A program made the position numbers and the translations under genes. Shown here piece after piece: positions 24,921 through 33,298 of a DNA stretch of 64,000 nt (within the stretch, counting starts at the first letter, position 1; the number at the start of each line of letters is the position of its first letter). Source of the stretch: Kineococcus gynurae (GTDB taxonomy: Bacteria > Actinomycetota > Actinomycetes > Actinomycetales > Kineococcaceae); assembly GCF_050871315.1 (NCBI RefSeq), contig NZ_JBJLRE010000006.1, one strand, 5' to 3'. The notes beneath the pieces were generated by a model that ran no database searches, had not been told where the DNA came from, and saw nothing but the letters and a program-made list of their open reading frames with translations.

Positions 24921-25538
24921 GTGACGGACCTCGTCTACGTCTTCGACGGCTACTGCGGTTGGTGCTGGGGTTTCCACCCGGCCGTCCGCGAGCTCGCCGC
25001 CGACGACGGCCTCGCCGTGACCGCGCTGCCCGGTTCGTTGTTCACCGGGTCGCGGCGCGCGCCGCTGTCGGCGTTCGGGTTCATCCGCCAGGCCAACCAG
25101 CAGGTGACCGCCCTGACCGGGGTGGAGTTCGGCGCCGAGTTCGAGGCGACGCTCGACGAGGGCAGCCTCGTCCCCGACTCCGACGACGCCGCCCGGCTCT
25201 GGACCGCCCTGCGCGCGGTGGCCGGGCCGGGGCGCGACGTCGAGCTGGTGACCGCCCTGCAGGCCGCGTTCTTCGTCGAGGGGCGCTCGCTGTCCGATCC
25301 GGGCACCGCGACCACGGTGGCGGCGTCCCTCGGCCTGGACCCCGGGGCGACCGCGGCCGCGCTGGCCGACCCCGAGGTCGCCGCCGCGGCGCGGACCGCG
25401 CAGCAGCAGGCCCGCGCGCTGGGGGTCGACCGCTACCCGACGCTCCTGGTCCGGACCGGGCCGGGCCGGACGTCCGTCGGGCCGGCGACGAGTTCCGCCG
25501 CCGACCTGCGGGCCGAGCTGGCCGCGCTGCGCGGCTGA
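24921..25538 (+). CDS. Cytoplasmic DsbA-family (FrnE-like) thioredoxin-fold protein
   Basis: A 205-aa protein without a signal peptide. It has a thioredoxin-fold start VYVFDGYCGWCWGF with a C12-G-W-C15 active site, a helical insertion, and the cis-proline strand GVDRYPTLLVR. This layout is typical of DsbA-family proteins of the FrnE/2-hydroxychromene-isomerase branch. It probably acts as a thiol oxidoreductase in the cytoplasm, but the partner is unknown. It starts with GTG and is a single-gene unit, divergent from the PLDc_N gene and convergent with rsmB. Confidence 0.85.
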   Translation: MTDLVYVFDGYCGWCWGFHPAVRELAADDGLAVTALPGSLFTGSRRAPLSAFGFIRQANQQVTALTGVEFGAEFEATLDEGSLVPDSDDAARLWTALRAVAGPGRDVELVTALQAAFFVEGRSLSDPGTATTVAASLGLDPGATAAALADPEVAAAARTAQQQARALGVDRYPTLLVRTGPGRTSVGPATSSAADLRAELAALRG

Positions 25539-25581
25539 CGGGGCGCGGCGGAAGAGGGCGCGGCGGCGCGGGTGGGTCAGC
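25534..25581. terminator. Possible shared hairpin between convergent stops
   Basis: GCTGAC (25534-25539) can pair with GTCAGC (25576-25581), and the GCGGC and GCCGC just outside extend the stem across a bulge. The arms contain the TGA of the DsbA-family gene (25536-25538) and the TGA of rsmB (complement of 25577-25579). The loop is long and GC-rich, so this is a weaker case than the hairpin at 11831-11866. Confidence 0.3.
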
Positions 25582-27115
25582 GCCGCCGCAGCAGCTGCAC
25601 GTGCATCGCGTCGGTGCCGTGGGTGTGCGGCCACAGCTGGACCGCCTGTCCCGCAGCGACTCCGGGCATGCTCTCGGCCCCGGGCACCGTGGCCAGGACG
25701 GCCGGGGTGTCGAGCCGCTCGACCTCCAGGCCCTGCTTGCCGGCCGCGCGGATCGCGTCGTCGACCACCAACCGGGTCTCGGCGAGCACCGGCGAGCAGG
25801 TCGCGTAGGCCACGACGCCACCGGGGCGCACCGCGCGCAGCGCCGAGCCCAGCAGCTCCCGCTGCAACGGACCGAGGCTGCCGAGGTCGGCCGGGGTACG
25901 GCGCCAGCGGGCCTCGGGCCGGCGCCGCAGCGCACCGAGGCCCGTGCAGGGCGCGTCGACCAGGATCCGGTCGTAGGCCGCCGGTTCGTCGTCGCCGACC
26001 TCGCGCCCGTCGGCGACGCGCACGGTCACCGCGTCCTCGCCGTGGCTGCGGCGGATGCCCGCGAGGGAGGTCCGGACCAGCTCGGCCCGGTGCGGGGCGA
26101 CCTCGACCGCGGTCAACCGCGCGCCCCGGGTGGCGGCGACGGCGGCCAGCAGCGCCGCCTTGCCGCCGGGGCCGGCGCAGAGGTCGAGCCAGGCCTCGTC
26201 GCGCCCCTCGAGCGGAGCCGCGGCGAGCACGTGGGCCACGAGCTGGGACCCCTCGTCCTGCACCCGCGCGTTGCCGTCGCGCACCGCGGGGACGGCCCCC
26301 GGGTCGCCCCGGCGGACCACGGCCGCGGTGGGCGACCAGCGTCCCGGCTCCAGCTCGACCCGGGTGTCGGGCTCGAGGAGCTTGCGGGGGGCGGCCAGCC
26401 CCGGCAGCGCGCACAGGGCCACCGCCGGCGCCTCGTTGTCGGCGGCCAGCAGGACGGGCAGCTCCGCGGGGTCGGACCCGTGCGCGCGCAACGCCTCCCG
26501 GAGGCTGCGCACGATCCACTCGGGGTGGGAGGAGACCAGCGCCAGCCGCGCGTCCTCGCTGCCGCCCGCCTCGGCGGCCAGCCGGTCGAGCTCGGTGGCG
26601 AGGTCGAGGCCCACCAGGGACCGCAGCACGGCGTTGACGAGGCCCGAGGGACCGGCCCCGACCTCGACCCGGGCCAGCGCGACACTGGTCGCCACGGCCG
26701 CGTGGTCGGGGACCCGCATCGCCAGCAACTGGTGGGCGCCGATCCGCAGCACGTCGAGGACGGGGGCGTCGATCTCGGACAGCGCCCGGTCGGTGACGGA
26801 GGCGATGAGCGCGTCGTAGGCCCCCCGCCCACGCAGCACGCCGTAGGTCAGCTCGGTCGCGAAGGCCGCGTCCCGGGCGTCGAGCCGCTTGGCGCGCAAC
26901 ATCTTCGGGAGGACGAGGTTGGCGTAGGCGTCCTCGTCCCCGACCGCCCGCAGCACCGCGAACGCGACCCGACGGGCGTCGTCGACCGCGGTGAACCGGT
27001 CGCGCTGCACGCCGGAGCGCTCCCGCTGCCCGGCGGGGCGAGCCTGCTCGCCGATCGCCCGGTCCTGCCGGGGTCGACGCGGCCCCCCCGGTCGTCCGCC
27101 TCGGGCCTCGCTCAT
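25577..27115 (-). CDS. rsmB: RsmB/NOP-family 16S rRNA (cytosine-5) methyltransferase
   Basis: Methylates a 16S rRNA cytosine (C967 in E. coli numbering) using SAM. The 512-aa protein has an N-terminal NusB-like RNA-binding domain (about 45-185) and a C-terminal Rossmann methyltransferase. The SAM loop is LDLCAGPGGKAALLA, and the two catalytic cysteines lie in VDAPCTGLGALRRRPEARW and ATCSPVLAET. An Arg/Gly/Pro-rich tail of about 40 residues precedes the NusB-like domain. The ATG overlaps the fmt stop as ATGA, giving the conserved def-fmt-rsmB order. Confidence 0.94.
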   Translation of the reverse strand: MSEARGGRPGGPRRPRQDRAIGEQARPAGQRERSGVQRDRFTAVDDARRVAFAVLRAVGDEDAYANLVLPKMLRAKRLDARDAAFATELTYGVLRGRGAYDALIASVTDRALSEIDAPVLDVLRIGAHQLLAMRVPDHAAVATSVALARVEVGAGPSGLVNAVLRSLVGLDLATELDRLAAEAGGSEDARLALVSSHPEWIVRSLREALRAHGSDPAELPVLLAADNEAPAVALCALPGLAAPRKLLEPDTRVELEPGRWSPTAAVVRRGDPGAVPAVRDGNARVQDEGSQLVAHVLAAAPLEGRDEAWLDLCAGPGGKAALLAAVAATRGARLTAVEVAPHRAELVRTSLAGIRRSHGEDAVTVRVADGREVGDDEPAAYDRILVDAPCTGLGALRRRPEARWRRTPADLGSLGPLQRELLGSALRAVRPGGVVAYATCSPVLAETRLVVDDAIRAAGKQGLEVERLDTPAVLATVPGAESMPGVAAGQAVQLWPHTHGTDAMHVQLLRRR

Positions 27116-28038
27116 CGCAGTTCCTCTCCGTCCGGTCGGACCCCGCGGGCCCAGTCGGTCGCCGCCATCGCCTTCTTGCCCGCCGGTTGCACCGACACCA
27201 GTTCCAGAGGGTGCGTCCCCGTCCCGACGAGGACCCGCCGTCGTTCCACCCGCAGCCGGCCCGGGAGGAGCCCGTCGGGCGCGTCGGCGGGCCGGGCCAG
27301 CCGCCCCACCTTGAGCCGGGCGTCGCGGAACGTGGTCCACGCCCCCGGGTCGGGGGTGCACCCCCGGACCCGGCGGTGCACGACGTCGGCGGTCCCGGTC
27401 CAGTCGACGCGGGCCTCGGCGACGTCGATCTTCGGGGCCAGGCTGATTCCGTCGGAGGGTTGCGGGACGGGCCGGGACTCCCCCGCCTCGACCCGGTCGA
27501 GCACATCACGCAGCAGCTCGGCCCCCGAGGCCGCGAGCCGGTCCAGGAGCTCCCCGGCCGTCTCCTCCGACCCGACCGGGGTCGTGAACCGACCGTGGAC
27601 CGGGCCGGTGTCCAGCCCCTCCTCGAGGGAGAACACGCACGCGCCGGTGACCTCGTCGCCGTTCATCAGCGCGCGTTGCACGGGCGCGGCCCCGCGCCAG
27701 GCGGGCAGCAGGGAGAAGTGCAGGTTGAGCCAGCCGAACCGGGGGACGTCGAGCGCGGCCCGCGGGACGAGGGCGCCGTAGGCCACCACCGGGCAGGCGT
27801 CGGGGGCCAGCTCCCGCAGGCGGTCCAGGAACTCCGGGTCGCGCGGACGCTCGGGTTGCAGCAGTTCGATCCCGGCGTCACGGGCCAGGGCGGCCATGGG
27901 CGAGGGGACGACCCGGCGACCGCGCCCGGACTGCGCGTCGGGGCGGGTGAGCACCGCGACCACCTCGTGGGTGGAATCCAGCAGGGTTCGCAGGGCGGGC
28001 ACCGCGACCTCCGGCGTGCCCGCGACGACCAACCGCAC
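27112..28038 (-). CDS. fmt: Methionyl-tRNA formyltransferase
   Basis: Formylates initiator Met-tRNA with 10-formyl-tetrahydrofolate. The 308-aa protein has the catalytic hydrolase-like domain with FGWLNLHFSLLPAWRGAAPVQ (Asn and His of the active site) and the later Asp in EEGLDTGPV. A C-terminal OB-like tRNA-binding domain follows. The GTG start (VRLVVAGTPEVA) overlaps the def stop TAG by one base. It pairs with def, which later removes the same formyl group. Confidence 0.96.
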   Translation of the reverse strand: MRLVVAGTPEVAVPALRTLLDSTHEVVAVLTRPDAQSGRGRRVVPSPMAALARDAGIELLQPERPRDPEFLDRLRELAPDACPVVAYGALVPRAALDVPRFGWLNLHFSLLPAWRGAAPVQRALMNGDEVTGACVFSLEEGLDTGPVHGRFTTPVGSEETAGELLDRLAASGAELLRDVLDRVEAGESRPVPQPSDGISLAPKIDVAEARVDWTGTADVVHRRVRGCTPDPGAWTTFRDARLKVGRLARPADAPDGLLPGRLRVERRRVLVGTGTHPLELVSVQPAGKKAMAATDWARGVRPDGEELR

Positions 28039-28583
28039 TAGCGGGCCTGCCCGAACGTGGAGTGGGGGCTGACCTTGACCTGCGGGACGTCCTGCCCGAG
28101 CCACTCCGCCTCGCGGACGGCCTTGAGCGCGAGCTTGCGCTGGGCCTTGTCCAGCCGGTCGATGAACAGCACGCCGTCGAGGTGGTCGGTCTCGTGCTGG
28201 ATGGCACGGGCCTTGAACTCCGAACCGCTGATGACCACCGGTTCGCCGTGCATGTCGAAGCCCTTCGCGACGACGTGCAGCGAGCGACGGGTGTCGGCGA
28301 AGATGCCGGGGAACGAGAGGCAGCCCTCGTCGCCCTCCTGGCACTCCTCGGACAGGTCCAGCACCGGGTTCACGAGGTGCCCGAGCTCACCGTCGGCGTG
28401 GTACGTGAAGACCCGCAGCGACACCCCGAGCTGCGGGGCGGCCAGCCCGGCACCGGGCGCGGCCAGCATGGTGTCCTCGAGGTCCTTGACCAGGCGGCGC
28501 AGCTCCTTGTCGAAGGTCGTGACCTCCTGGGCGCGCTGCCGGAGGACGGGGTCCCCGAACAGCCGGATCGGCTGGACTGCCAC
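28038..28583 (-). CDS. def: Peptide deformylase
   Basis: Removes the N-formyl group from nascent proteins using a bound metal. The 181-aa protein has the three deformylase motifs: GAGLAAPQLGV, EGCLSFPG with the metal cysteine, and QHETDHLDG (HExxH with two metal histidines). The GTG start (VAVQPIRLFGDPVLR) has a GAGGAG ribosome site about four bases upstream and is preferred over weaker upstream codons. This is the first gene of the def-fmt-rsmB unit, with about 118 bp to the divergent DUF6458-like gene. Confidence 0.96.
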   Translation of the reverse strand: MAVQPIRLFGDPVLRQRAQEVTTFDKELRRLVKDLEDTMLAAPGAGLAAPQLGVSLRVFTYHADGELGHLVNPVLDLSEECQEGDEGCLSFPGIFADTRRSLHVVAKGFDMHGEPVVISGSEFKARAIQHETDHLDGVLFIDRLDKAQRKLALKAVREAEWLGQDVPQVKVSPHSTFGQAR

Positions 28584-28701
28584 GGTGCTCCTCGACGTCT
28601 CTAGGGTGCTTCGCAACCGCCGAGTCTACGGCGTGACGGGGTGTCCCCCGGTCGGCGCAGTTCGAGGTGCGCGCCCCGCGGGCGGAGGACACTGTGATCC
28701 C

Positions 28702-28905
28702 ATGCGCCTCGGAACCAGCATCTTCCTCCTCGCCCTCGGGGCGATCCTGGCCTTCGCCGTCAGCCTCTCCGTCTCGGGGATCGACCTGAAGACCGTCGGG
28801 ATCATCCTCATGGTCGTCGGCGTCCTCGGGATCATCCTCGAGTTCGCCCTGTTCCGGCCGCGGGCCGGTCGCTCGACCACGACCACCACGCGCCGCGAGC
28901 TCTGA
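28702..28905 (+). CDS. Small two-helix membrane protein (DUF6458-like)
   Basis: A 67-aa protein made almost entirely of two membrane helices (about 3-25 and 29-51), joined by the short turn SGIDLKT, with a basic Thr/Arg tail GRSTTTTTRREL. It resembles the small DUF6458 family of actinobacteria, with the family opening MRLGTSIFLLALGAILAFAV. No function is known. It starts with ATG shortly after a gap containing the def promoter region. A hairpin 37 bp past its stop can end transcription. Confidence 0.75.
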   Translation: MRLGTSIFLLALGAILAFAVSLSVSGIDLKTVGIILMVVGVLGIILEFALFRPRAGRSTTTTTRREL

Positions 28906-28938
28906 CCCCCTCCGACGGCGGGACTCGGACGGCGGGGC

Positions 28939-30498
28939 TCAGACGGCGGGGAAACCCGCCGTCGGCTCCGGCCCGTCGCTGCCCGCGGGGTACGTCTCCA
29001 GCGGCACCTCGTCGTCGCGCCAGGCCTGGATGACCGGGGCGAGGATGCGCCAGCAGTCCTCCGCGGTGTCGCCGCGCACGGAGAGCAACGGGTCGCCGTC
29101 GAGGACCCCCGCCAGCACCTCCCCGTAGGCGGGCAGCTCGGAGTCGCCGAGGCGGGCCGTGATGGTGGCCCCGTCGAGGTCGAACGGGTCACCGGGGGCG
29201 TTGACGTTCAGGTCGAGGCTCACCGTGTCGGGTTTGAACCCCAGCCGCAGCCGGGTCGGCCCCGGGGTGCCGAGCAGGCCCGCCATGAGGTGCGGCACCG
29301 GCTTGTAGGTGATCACGGCCTCCTTGCGGGCCCGGCCCAGCGCCTTGCCCGAACGCAGCCGGAACGGCACGCCGGCCCAGCGCCAGGTGTCGATGTGCAG
29401 GACGACCTCGGCCAGGGTCTCCGTCTGCCGGTCGGGGTCGACCCCGTCCTCGGCGGCGTAGTCCGGCAGGTCCCGGTCCCCGATGGTTCCCGCGGTGTAG
29501 CGGGCCCGACGGCTCGCCTCCTGCGGCGTCCCGGCCAGCCTCGTCGCCCGGAGCAGCTGCGCTTTGCGGTCGCGGAACTCGCGTTCGTCGAGCGCCGAGG
29601 GCGCGTCCATCGCGAGCACCGCGAGGACCTGCAGGAGATGGCTCTGGATCATGTCGACCAGGGCACCGGCGTGGTCGTAGTACCGGGCCCGTCCCTCCAG
29701 CGCCAGGTCCTCGTCGTAGAACACGTCGACCCGTTCGACGTGCCCGGCGTTCCAGGTCGGCTCGAAGATCCGGTTGGCGAAACGCACCCCGAGGGTTCCG
29801 AGGACCGTCGAGGTCCCGAGGAAGTGGTCGACGCGGTGCACGTGCTCCTCGGGGACGAGCTGGGCGACGACCTGGTTCAACTCGTGGGCGCCGGCCTCGT
29901 CGGAACCGAAGGGTTTCTCCATGACCAGCCGGGTGCTCTCCGGCAGGTCCTTCCCCACCAGGTTGCGGCAGGCCTCGGCGGTGACCGCGGGCGGCAGCGC
30001 GAAGTACACCGCGACGGGCGCCGTGCAGGAGTTCATCAGGTCCAGCAACGCCTCGGCGTCGGTGACGTCGACCTGGGCGTACCGGCTCCCGTCCCGCACC
30101 GCCGTCGCCGCCTCGGCGTCGGGTCCCGCGTCGATCGCCTCCGCGAACGACCTGGTGACCACCTCGCGCCACCGGTCGTCGTCCCAGTCCTCGGACCCCG
30201 CGCCGACGAGCTGCAGGCCCGATCCGTGGCCGTGCGCCGGGTCCTCGCTGCGGTCGGAGACGAGCAGCCGGGCGAGCCCCGGCATGAGCAGGCGCGAGGC
30301 GAGGTCGCCGCTGGCGCCGAGGATGAGCAGCGTCGCGACCGGGTCGCCGCCGGACCGACCGTCCTGCCGGGCGCCGGAGGCTCCGTGCCCCCCGCCCGCA
30401 CCGGGCGCATCGCTGGTCGGGCTCTCGCTGCCGCCCGTGGCCGGGTCGTCGTGGTGGGTCACGGGCCACACCCTGCCCAACATCGCGGAGGGCCGCAC
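28939..30498 (-). CDS. Glucose-6-phosphate 1-dehydrogenase-like protein (divergent)
   Basis: A protein of up to 519 aa with the NADP-binding start LLILGASGDLASRLLMPGL (about residue 57), EKPFGSDEAGA, and the C-terminal G6PD fold. The active-site block reads RVDHFLGTST. The canonical enzyme has RIDHYLGKE, so the base histidine is kept but the substrate lysine (GKE) is not. This suggests a G6PD paralog with changed kinetics or substrate. The first 45 residues are Gly/Ser/Asp-rich and unlike the family. The start is uncertain: GTG at 30498, ATG at 30483 or GTG at 30462 all read into the same domain. It is divergent from the HNH gene. No other oxidative pentose-phosphate gene is adjacent. Confidence 0.82.
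   Translation of the reverse strand: MRPSAMLGRVWPVTHHDDPATGGSESPTSDAPGAGGGHGASGARQDGRSGGDPVATLLILGASGDLASRLLMPGLARLLVSDRSEDPAHGHGSGLQLVGAGSEDWDDDRWREVVTRSFAEAIDAGPDAEAATAVRDGSRYAQVDVTDAEALLDLMNSCTAPVAVYFALPPAVTAEACRNLVGKDLPESTRLVMEKPFGSDEAGAHELNQVVAQLVPEEHVHRVDHFLGTSTVLGTLGVRFANRIFEPTWNAGHVERVDVFYDEDLALEGRARYYDHAGALVDMIQSHLLQVLAVLAMDAPSALDEREFRDRKAQLLRATRLAGTPQEASRRARYTAGTIGDRDLPDYAAEDGVDPDRQTETLAEVVLHIDTWRWAGVPFRLRSGKALGRARKEAVITYKPVPHLMAGLLGTPGPTRLRLGFKPDTVSLDLNVNAPGDPFDLDGATITARLGDSELPAYGEVLAGVLDGDPLLSVRGDTAEDCWRILAPVIQAWRDDEVPLETYPAGSDGPEPTAGFPAV
28942..28963. terminator. Perfect 9-bp hairpin with tetraloop at the zwf-like stop codon
   Basis: GACGGCGGG (28942-28950) and CCCGCCGTC (28955-28963) flank a 4-base GAAA loop. 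On the minus strand the hairpin is inside the last codons of the G6PD-like gene and ends one base pair before its TGA. On the plus strand it follows the DUF6458-like gene and could terminate it. Two more copies of GACGGCGGG-like sequence lie just upstream (28916-28936). Confidence 0.5.
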
Positions 30499-30672
30499 GA
30501 CGGGTCGGGCGCGGGATGCGGCGGAGATCGGAACCGTCGCCCCGAGGGCACCGGGTCCAGGTGGAGGTGGGGCCCTCGCCTCGTCGACGTCCGGGTGCGG
30601 GCCCGCGGCCCGGTGAAGGCATGTGCGAGGTCATTACGCCTTGTCCTGCAACGGTTCTGGCAACCTTTTCGG

Positions 30673-30701
30673 TTGATCTTGGACGGCTGTCCGGGTAGAA
30701 T
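30673..30701 (+). promoter_or_regulatory. Sigma70-type promoter giving a leaderless mRNA for the HNH gene
   Basis: TTGATC (30673-30678), a 17-base spacer and TAGAAT (30696-30701) match the housekeeping consensus well. The -10 element ends six bases before the ATG at 30708, so transcription should begin at or next to the start codon. No Shine-Dalgarno sequence is present. Both facts point to a leaderless transcript. Confidence 0.65.
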
Positions 30702-30707
30702 TCGGAC

Positions 30708-32153
30708 ATGAGTACGGGGGTCGTGGAACCGGTCAAGGTGGGGGATCAGTTGGCGCCCCGTGACGCCCTGACCGAGTTGCTGCAGGCCACCGAACGGCTC
30801 CGCTCCACCGGTCACGCGATGGCGATCGACGCCGTGGTCGCGGTGCTGGACTGGGTCCGTCGTGAGCACCCCGACGTGGTCCGTGCCCGGGACCTGGGCT
30901 GCACCCGCGACGGGGAGGAACTCACCCCCGAACTCCTCGACCACCTCATCGCCGAGGTGGCGGCGATGATCCTGGCCGAGGCACGGCACCTCTCCCACCT
31001 GCAGGCGGTCGGTCAGGTCGGGGATGCCCTCGACGCGCTGGCCGACCCGGTCCTGCACGACGCCTACCGGGCCGGTGGCATCACCGCCACGCACCGCGCG
31101 GTGATCCGGCGCGCGCAGGACCGCCTCGCCGCCCGCGAAGCGACGCTGGTCCCGGTCGAGGGCTCGGGGGGAGTGCGGGTGGGGGTGTTCGGGGAACCCG
31201 TCCTCGACGGCGACGCGCTGGTCTCGGCCCGGAAGGAACTGACCGCCTCGGCGCTGGCCTACATCGCGACCGCTCAACCCACGCCGCAGCAACTGACCCG
31301 GCACTGCACCAAGGTCATCCGACGGCTCACCCCCGAGCACGTCCCCGTCGCGGTCCGGGTGGCCGACGCGAACCGCCACGTCAGCGTCGACCTCTGCGAC
31401 ACCGGTGGGGACTCCGGTCTGTCCGCGCACCTCACCGCCCTGGTCGGCAGGGACGTCGCGCTGCGCTTCGATCGGTGGTTGACCGCCGCGGCCGACGCGG
31501 CCGCCGACCACGCCCGCGCTGCGGGTACCCGCGATCACCGCACGCATCAGCAGCGCCGCGCCGACGTGTTCACCGACGTCCTCACCACCGCGATGCGCGA
31601 GGGCGTCCCCGCCCTCTCCGACCCCACCACGCCGGCGGAGCCCGGTGAGGTGAACCCGGTCAAGCACGTCCTGACCCACCGCCCCGCGTCCTCCACCACC
31701 GTGCACGTGACGATCGCCGCGCGGACGCTGCTGGGGTTGGACGACGAACCGGGCGAGGTCGCCGGGATCGGTCCGGTTCCCGGTGCCCTGGCCCGCGCGT
31801 TGGCCGCGGATGGGGACTGGCGAAGAATCCTCACCGATCCGGTATCGGGTGAGGTTCTCGACGTCTCATCCCGGGTCTACCGCCCCGGCGCCGCACTGAA
31901 AAGATTCGTCCAGGCCAGGGACCGGACCTGCACCACCCCGGGCTGCCTGGTGCCCGCGATCGACTGCGACCTCGACCATCGGATCCCGTTCGAGGAAGGC
32001 GGGCAGACGGTCCGGTCGAACCTGCACGCCTCCTGCCGTCGGCATCACCGGCAGAAGACCCTGTACGTGTTCGAGCACCGCACCGCCCACCGCCGGCGAG
32101 TGCGTCAGCAGACGCATCTCACCTGGGGTGGTCCGGAAACGCCGCCGTTCTAG
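30708..32153 (+). CDS. DUF222 / HNH endonuclease-domain protein
   Basis: A 481-aa protein with the long helical DUF222 region (about 1-380) followed by an HNH nuclease domain near residues 400-460. The motif is complete: CTTPGCLVPAIDCDLDHRIP, then a Gly/Asn loop and NLHASCRRHHRQK, giving the paired zinc-type cysteines and the catalytic His/Asn/His. Proteins of this kind are multi-copy in actinobacterial genomes and have no settled biological role. They are sometimes linked to mobile DNA or DNA processing. It appears to be transcribed from a leaderless promoter and lies at the edge of a gene-poor, compositionally different stretch. Confidence 0.88.
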   Translation: MSTGVVEPVKVGDQLAPRDALTELLQATERLRSTGHAMAIDAVVAVLDWVRREHPDVVRARDLGCTRDGEELTPELLDHLIAEVAAMILAEARHLSHLQAVGQVGDALDALADPVLHDAYRAGGITATHRAVIRRAQDRLAAREATLVPVEGSGGVRVGVFGEPVLDGDALVSARKELTASALAYIATAQPTPQQLTRHCTKVIRRLTPEHVPVAVRVADANRHVSVDLCDTGGDSGLSAHLTALVGRDVALRFDRWLTAAADAAADHARAAGTRDHRTHQQRRADVFTDVLTTAMREGVPALSDPTTPAEPGEVNPVKHVLTHRPASSTTVHVTIAARTLLGLDDEPGEVAGIGPVPGALARALAADGDWRRILTDPVSGEVLDVSSRVYRPGAALKRFVQARDRTCTTPGCLVPAIDCDLDHRIPFEEGGQTVRSNLHASCRRHHRQKTLYVFEHRTAHRRRVRQQTHLTWGGPETPPF

Positions 32154-32493
32154 GGTTCCGAGGCCGGGGGTTTCGGCCGATGGAGCGAACACAACCTCAG
32201 TCTCACGAGCGGGCGCCGATTGCCTCAGCCGGCGACGGCACGGCGCGGACCCCCTACGCGCGGCGACCCACACGCGGATACATGGGGCGACGGGCGGCCC
32301 CGGCCGCGGCCTACCCGGACCGGCTCCGAGTTCACGGTCACGGTCACGGTCACGGTCACGGACGTCACGGTCCTGCCGATGACCGCACTGTCGCGCTCGT
32401 GTCGATGATTAGGGCACCGCGGGTGCCCGGCTCGTACTGGTTAGAGCAACCGGCAGTAGGCGAAACCTGTTAATCTCTTCTAACGTTCCGTGA
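32154..32493. other. Gene-poor stretch between the HNH gene and the frameshifted gene
   Basis: I see no convincing gene in these 340 bases. They contain the CGGTCA hexamer run (32333-32372). Near the end, an A/T-richer patch holds TAACGT (32481-32486), a -10-like element seven bases before the ATG at 32494. The short open frames here are translations of the hexamer repeat and have no family resemblance. Confidence 0.6.
32333..32372. repeat. Tandem CGGTCA hexamer repeat
   Basis: The hexamer CGGTCA is repeated about four times head to tail from 32335, then comes an offset GACGTCACGGTC. In one plus-strand frame it would read as alternating His-Gly. It could be a replication-slippage microsatellite or a cluster of protein-binding half-sites (GGTCAC or GTCAC). 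There is no evidence for either. Confidence 0.7.
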
Positions 32494-33298
32494 ATGACGA
32501 CGGCCGAGTCCGGCATGCACCCCGCATTCGCCAGCGTGGGCGCTAAGTGGCGCCGTGCCCTTGCGCGGCGTCAGGAGTTGATCGAGAGCATCGAGGCGTG
32601 GAACCTTCCTGGCCACGTCGAGCTGGCGAATGCTGTCTTCGACGATGAGGGACGCCGCATCGGCATCCTCGCCCGCCTCAGAGGAGCCACCGCTGCTGGA
32701 CTGGGCAGTCGCCGCATCTGAGGCGGTGCAGTCCTTCCGCGACGCGCTCGACCATGCCGTCCATGCCATTGCTTGCGTGCACCACCAGGCCGACCCGCCG
32801 CCGTCCGACCGTCTGCTGTCGTTCCCGATCACCGAGGACGCGGCGAAGTGGAAGAAGTTCGCCAAGACGCTCGCCAAACTGCTTCCGCTGCCGGTGATCG
32901 ACGCCATCGTCCGGGCGCAACCCTGGACTACTGGCGATCCGGCGTTGAGGTGGCTTAATGACCTCAGCAACAGGGCCAAGCACCGCTCGCTCCACCTGAT
33001 GTCGCTGGCACAGCCCGCGTCTCTCGCCGAGATCACTTATGTGGACGGTATCGAGGGCCTTGGGCCATGGCTGGCGCCGACCGGCCCGCTCAAGGTCGGT
33101 GAGTGGAAGCCCATCGGCGGGGTCATGGCCGATGTGCCGTTGCCACCAGACATGACGGCCAACGTCGGCCTCAACACGGCTCATGTCTTTCACGATTTAG
33201 ACGACGCCAAGGAAGTCGGCGAAGTCTTCAATGCCGTTGCCGACGAGGTGGGACGTGTCTTGAACGTCTTGCAGGAGACCCTACGCGGCCTGACGTAG
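32494..33298 (+). pseudogene. Conserved actinobacterial hypothetical gene, broken by a +1 frameshift
   Basis: Two overlapping frames together make one protein of about 267 aa. The first (from ATG 32494) gives MTTAESGMHPAFASVGAKWRR and continues through ELANAVFDDEGRRIGILARL. The second supplies EEPPLLDWAVAASEAVQSFRDALDHAVHAIAC through to the stop at 33298. Removing one base at about 32680 (the A after CGCCTC) joins them exactly. The order resembles a family of hypothetical proteins with a conserved SALDH/WALA-like core helix and a later ADKHR-like motif (here NRAKHRSLHL). Function is unknown. The sequence is visibly more A/T-rich than its neighbours, which suggests recent acquisition. It may be a real pseudogene or a sequencing error. 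Confidence 0.7.

Noticed and set aside
24861..27509. An 882-codon minus-strand frame over the DsbA-family and rsmB genes
   Set aside because: It is Arg/Gly/Pro-rich with no domain; rsmB in another frame has all catalytic motifs.
32180..32473. A small frame reading as repeated His-Gly over the hexamer repeat
   Set aside because: The His-Gly run is simply the translation of CGGTCA repeats; there is no ribosome site and no resemblance to known metal-binding peptides.
32670..32690. Programmed +1 frameshifting in the hypothetical gene
   Set aside because: There is no slippery codon, rare stop or stimulatory hairpin at the joint; an inserted base or sequencing error is simpler.
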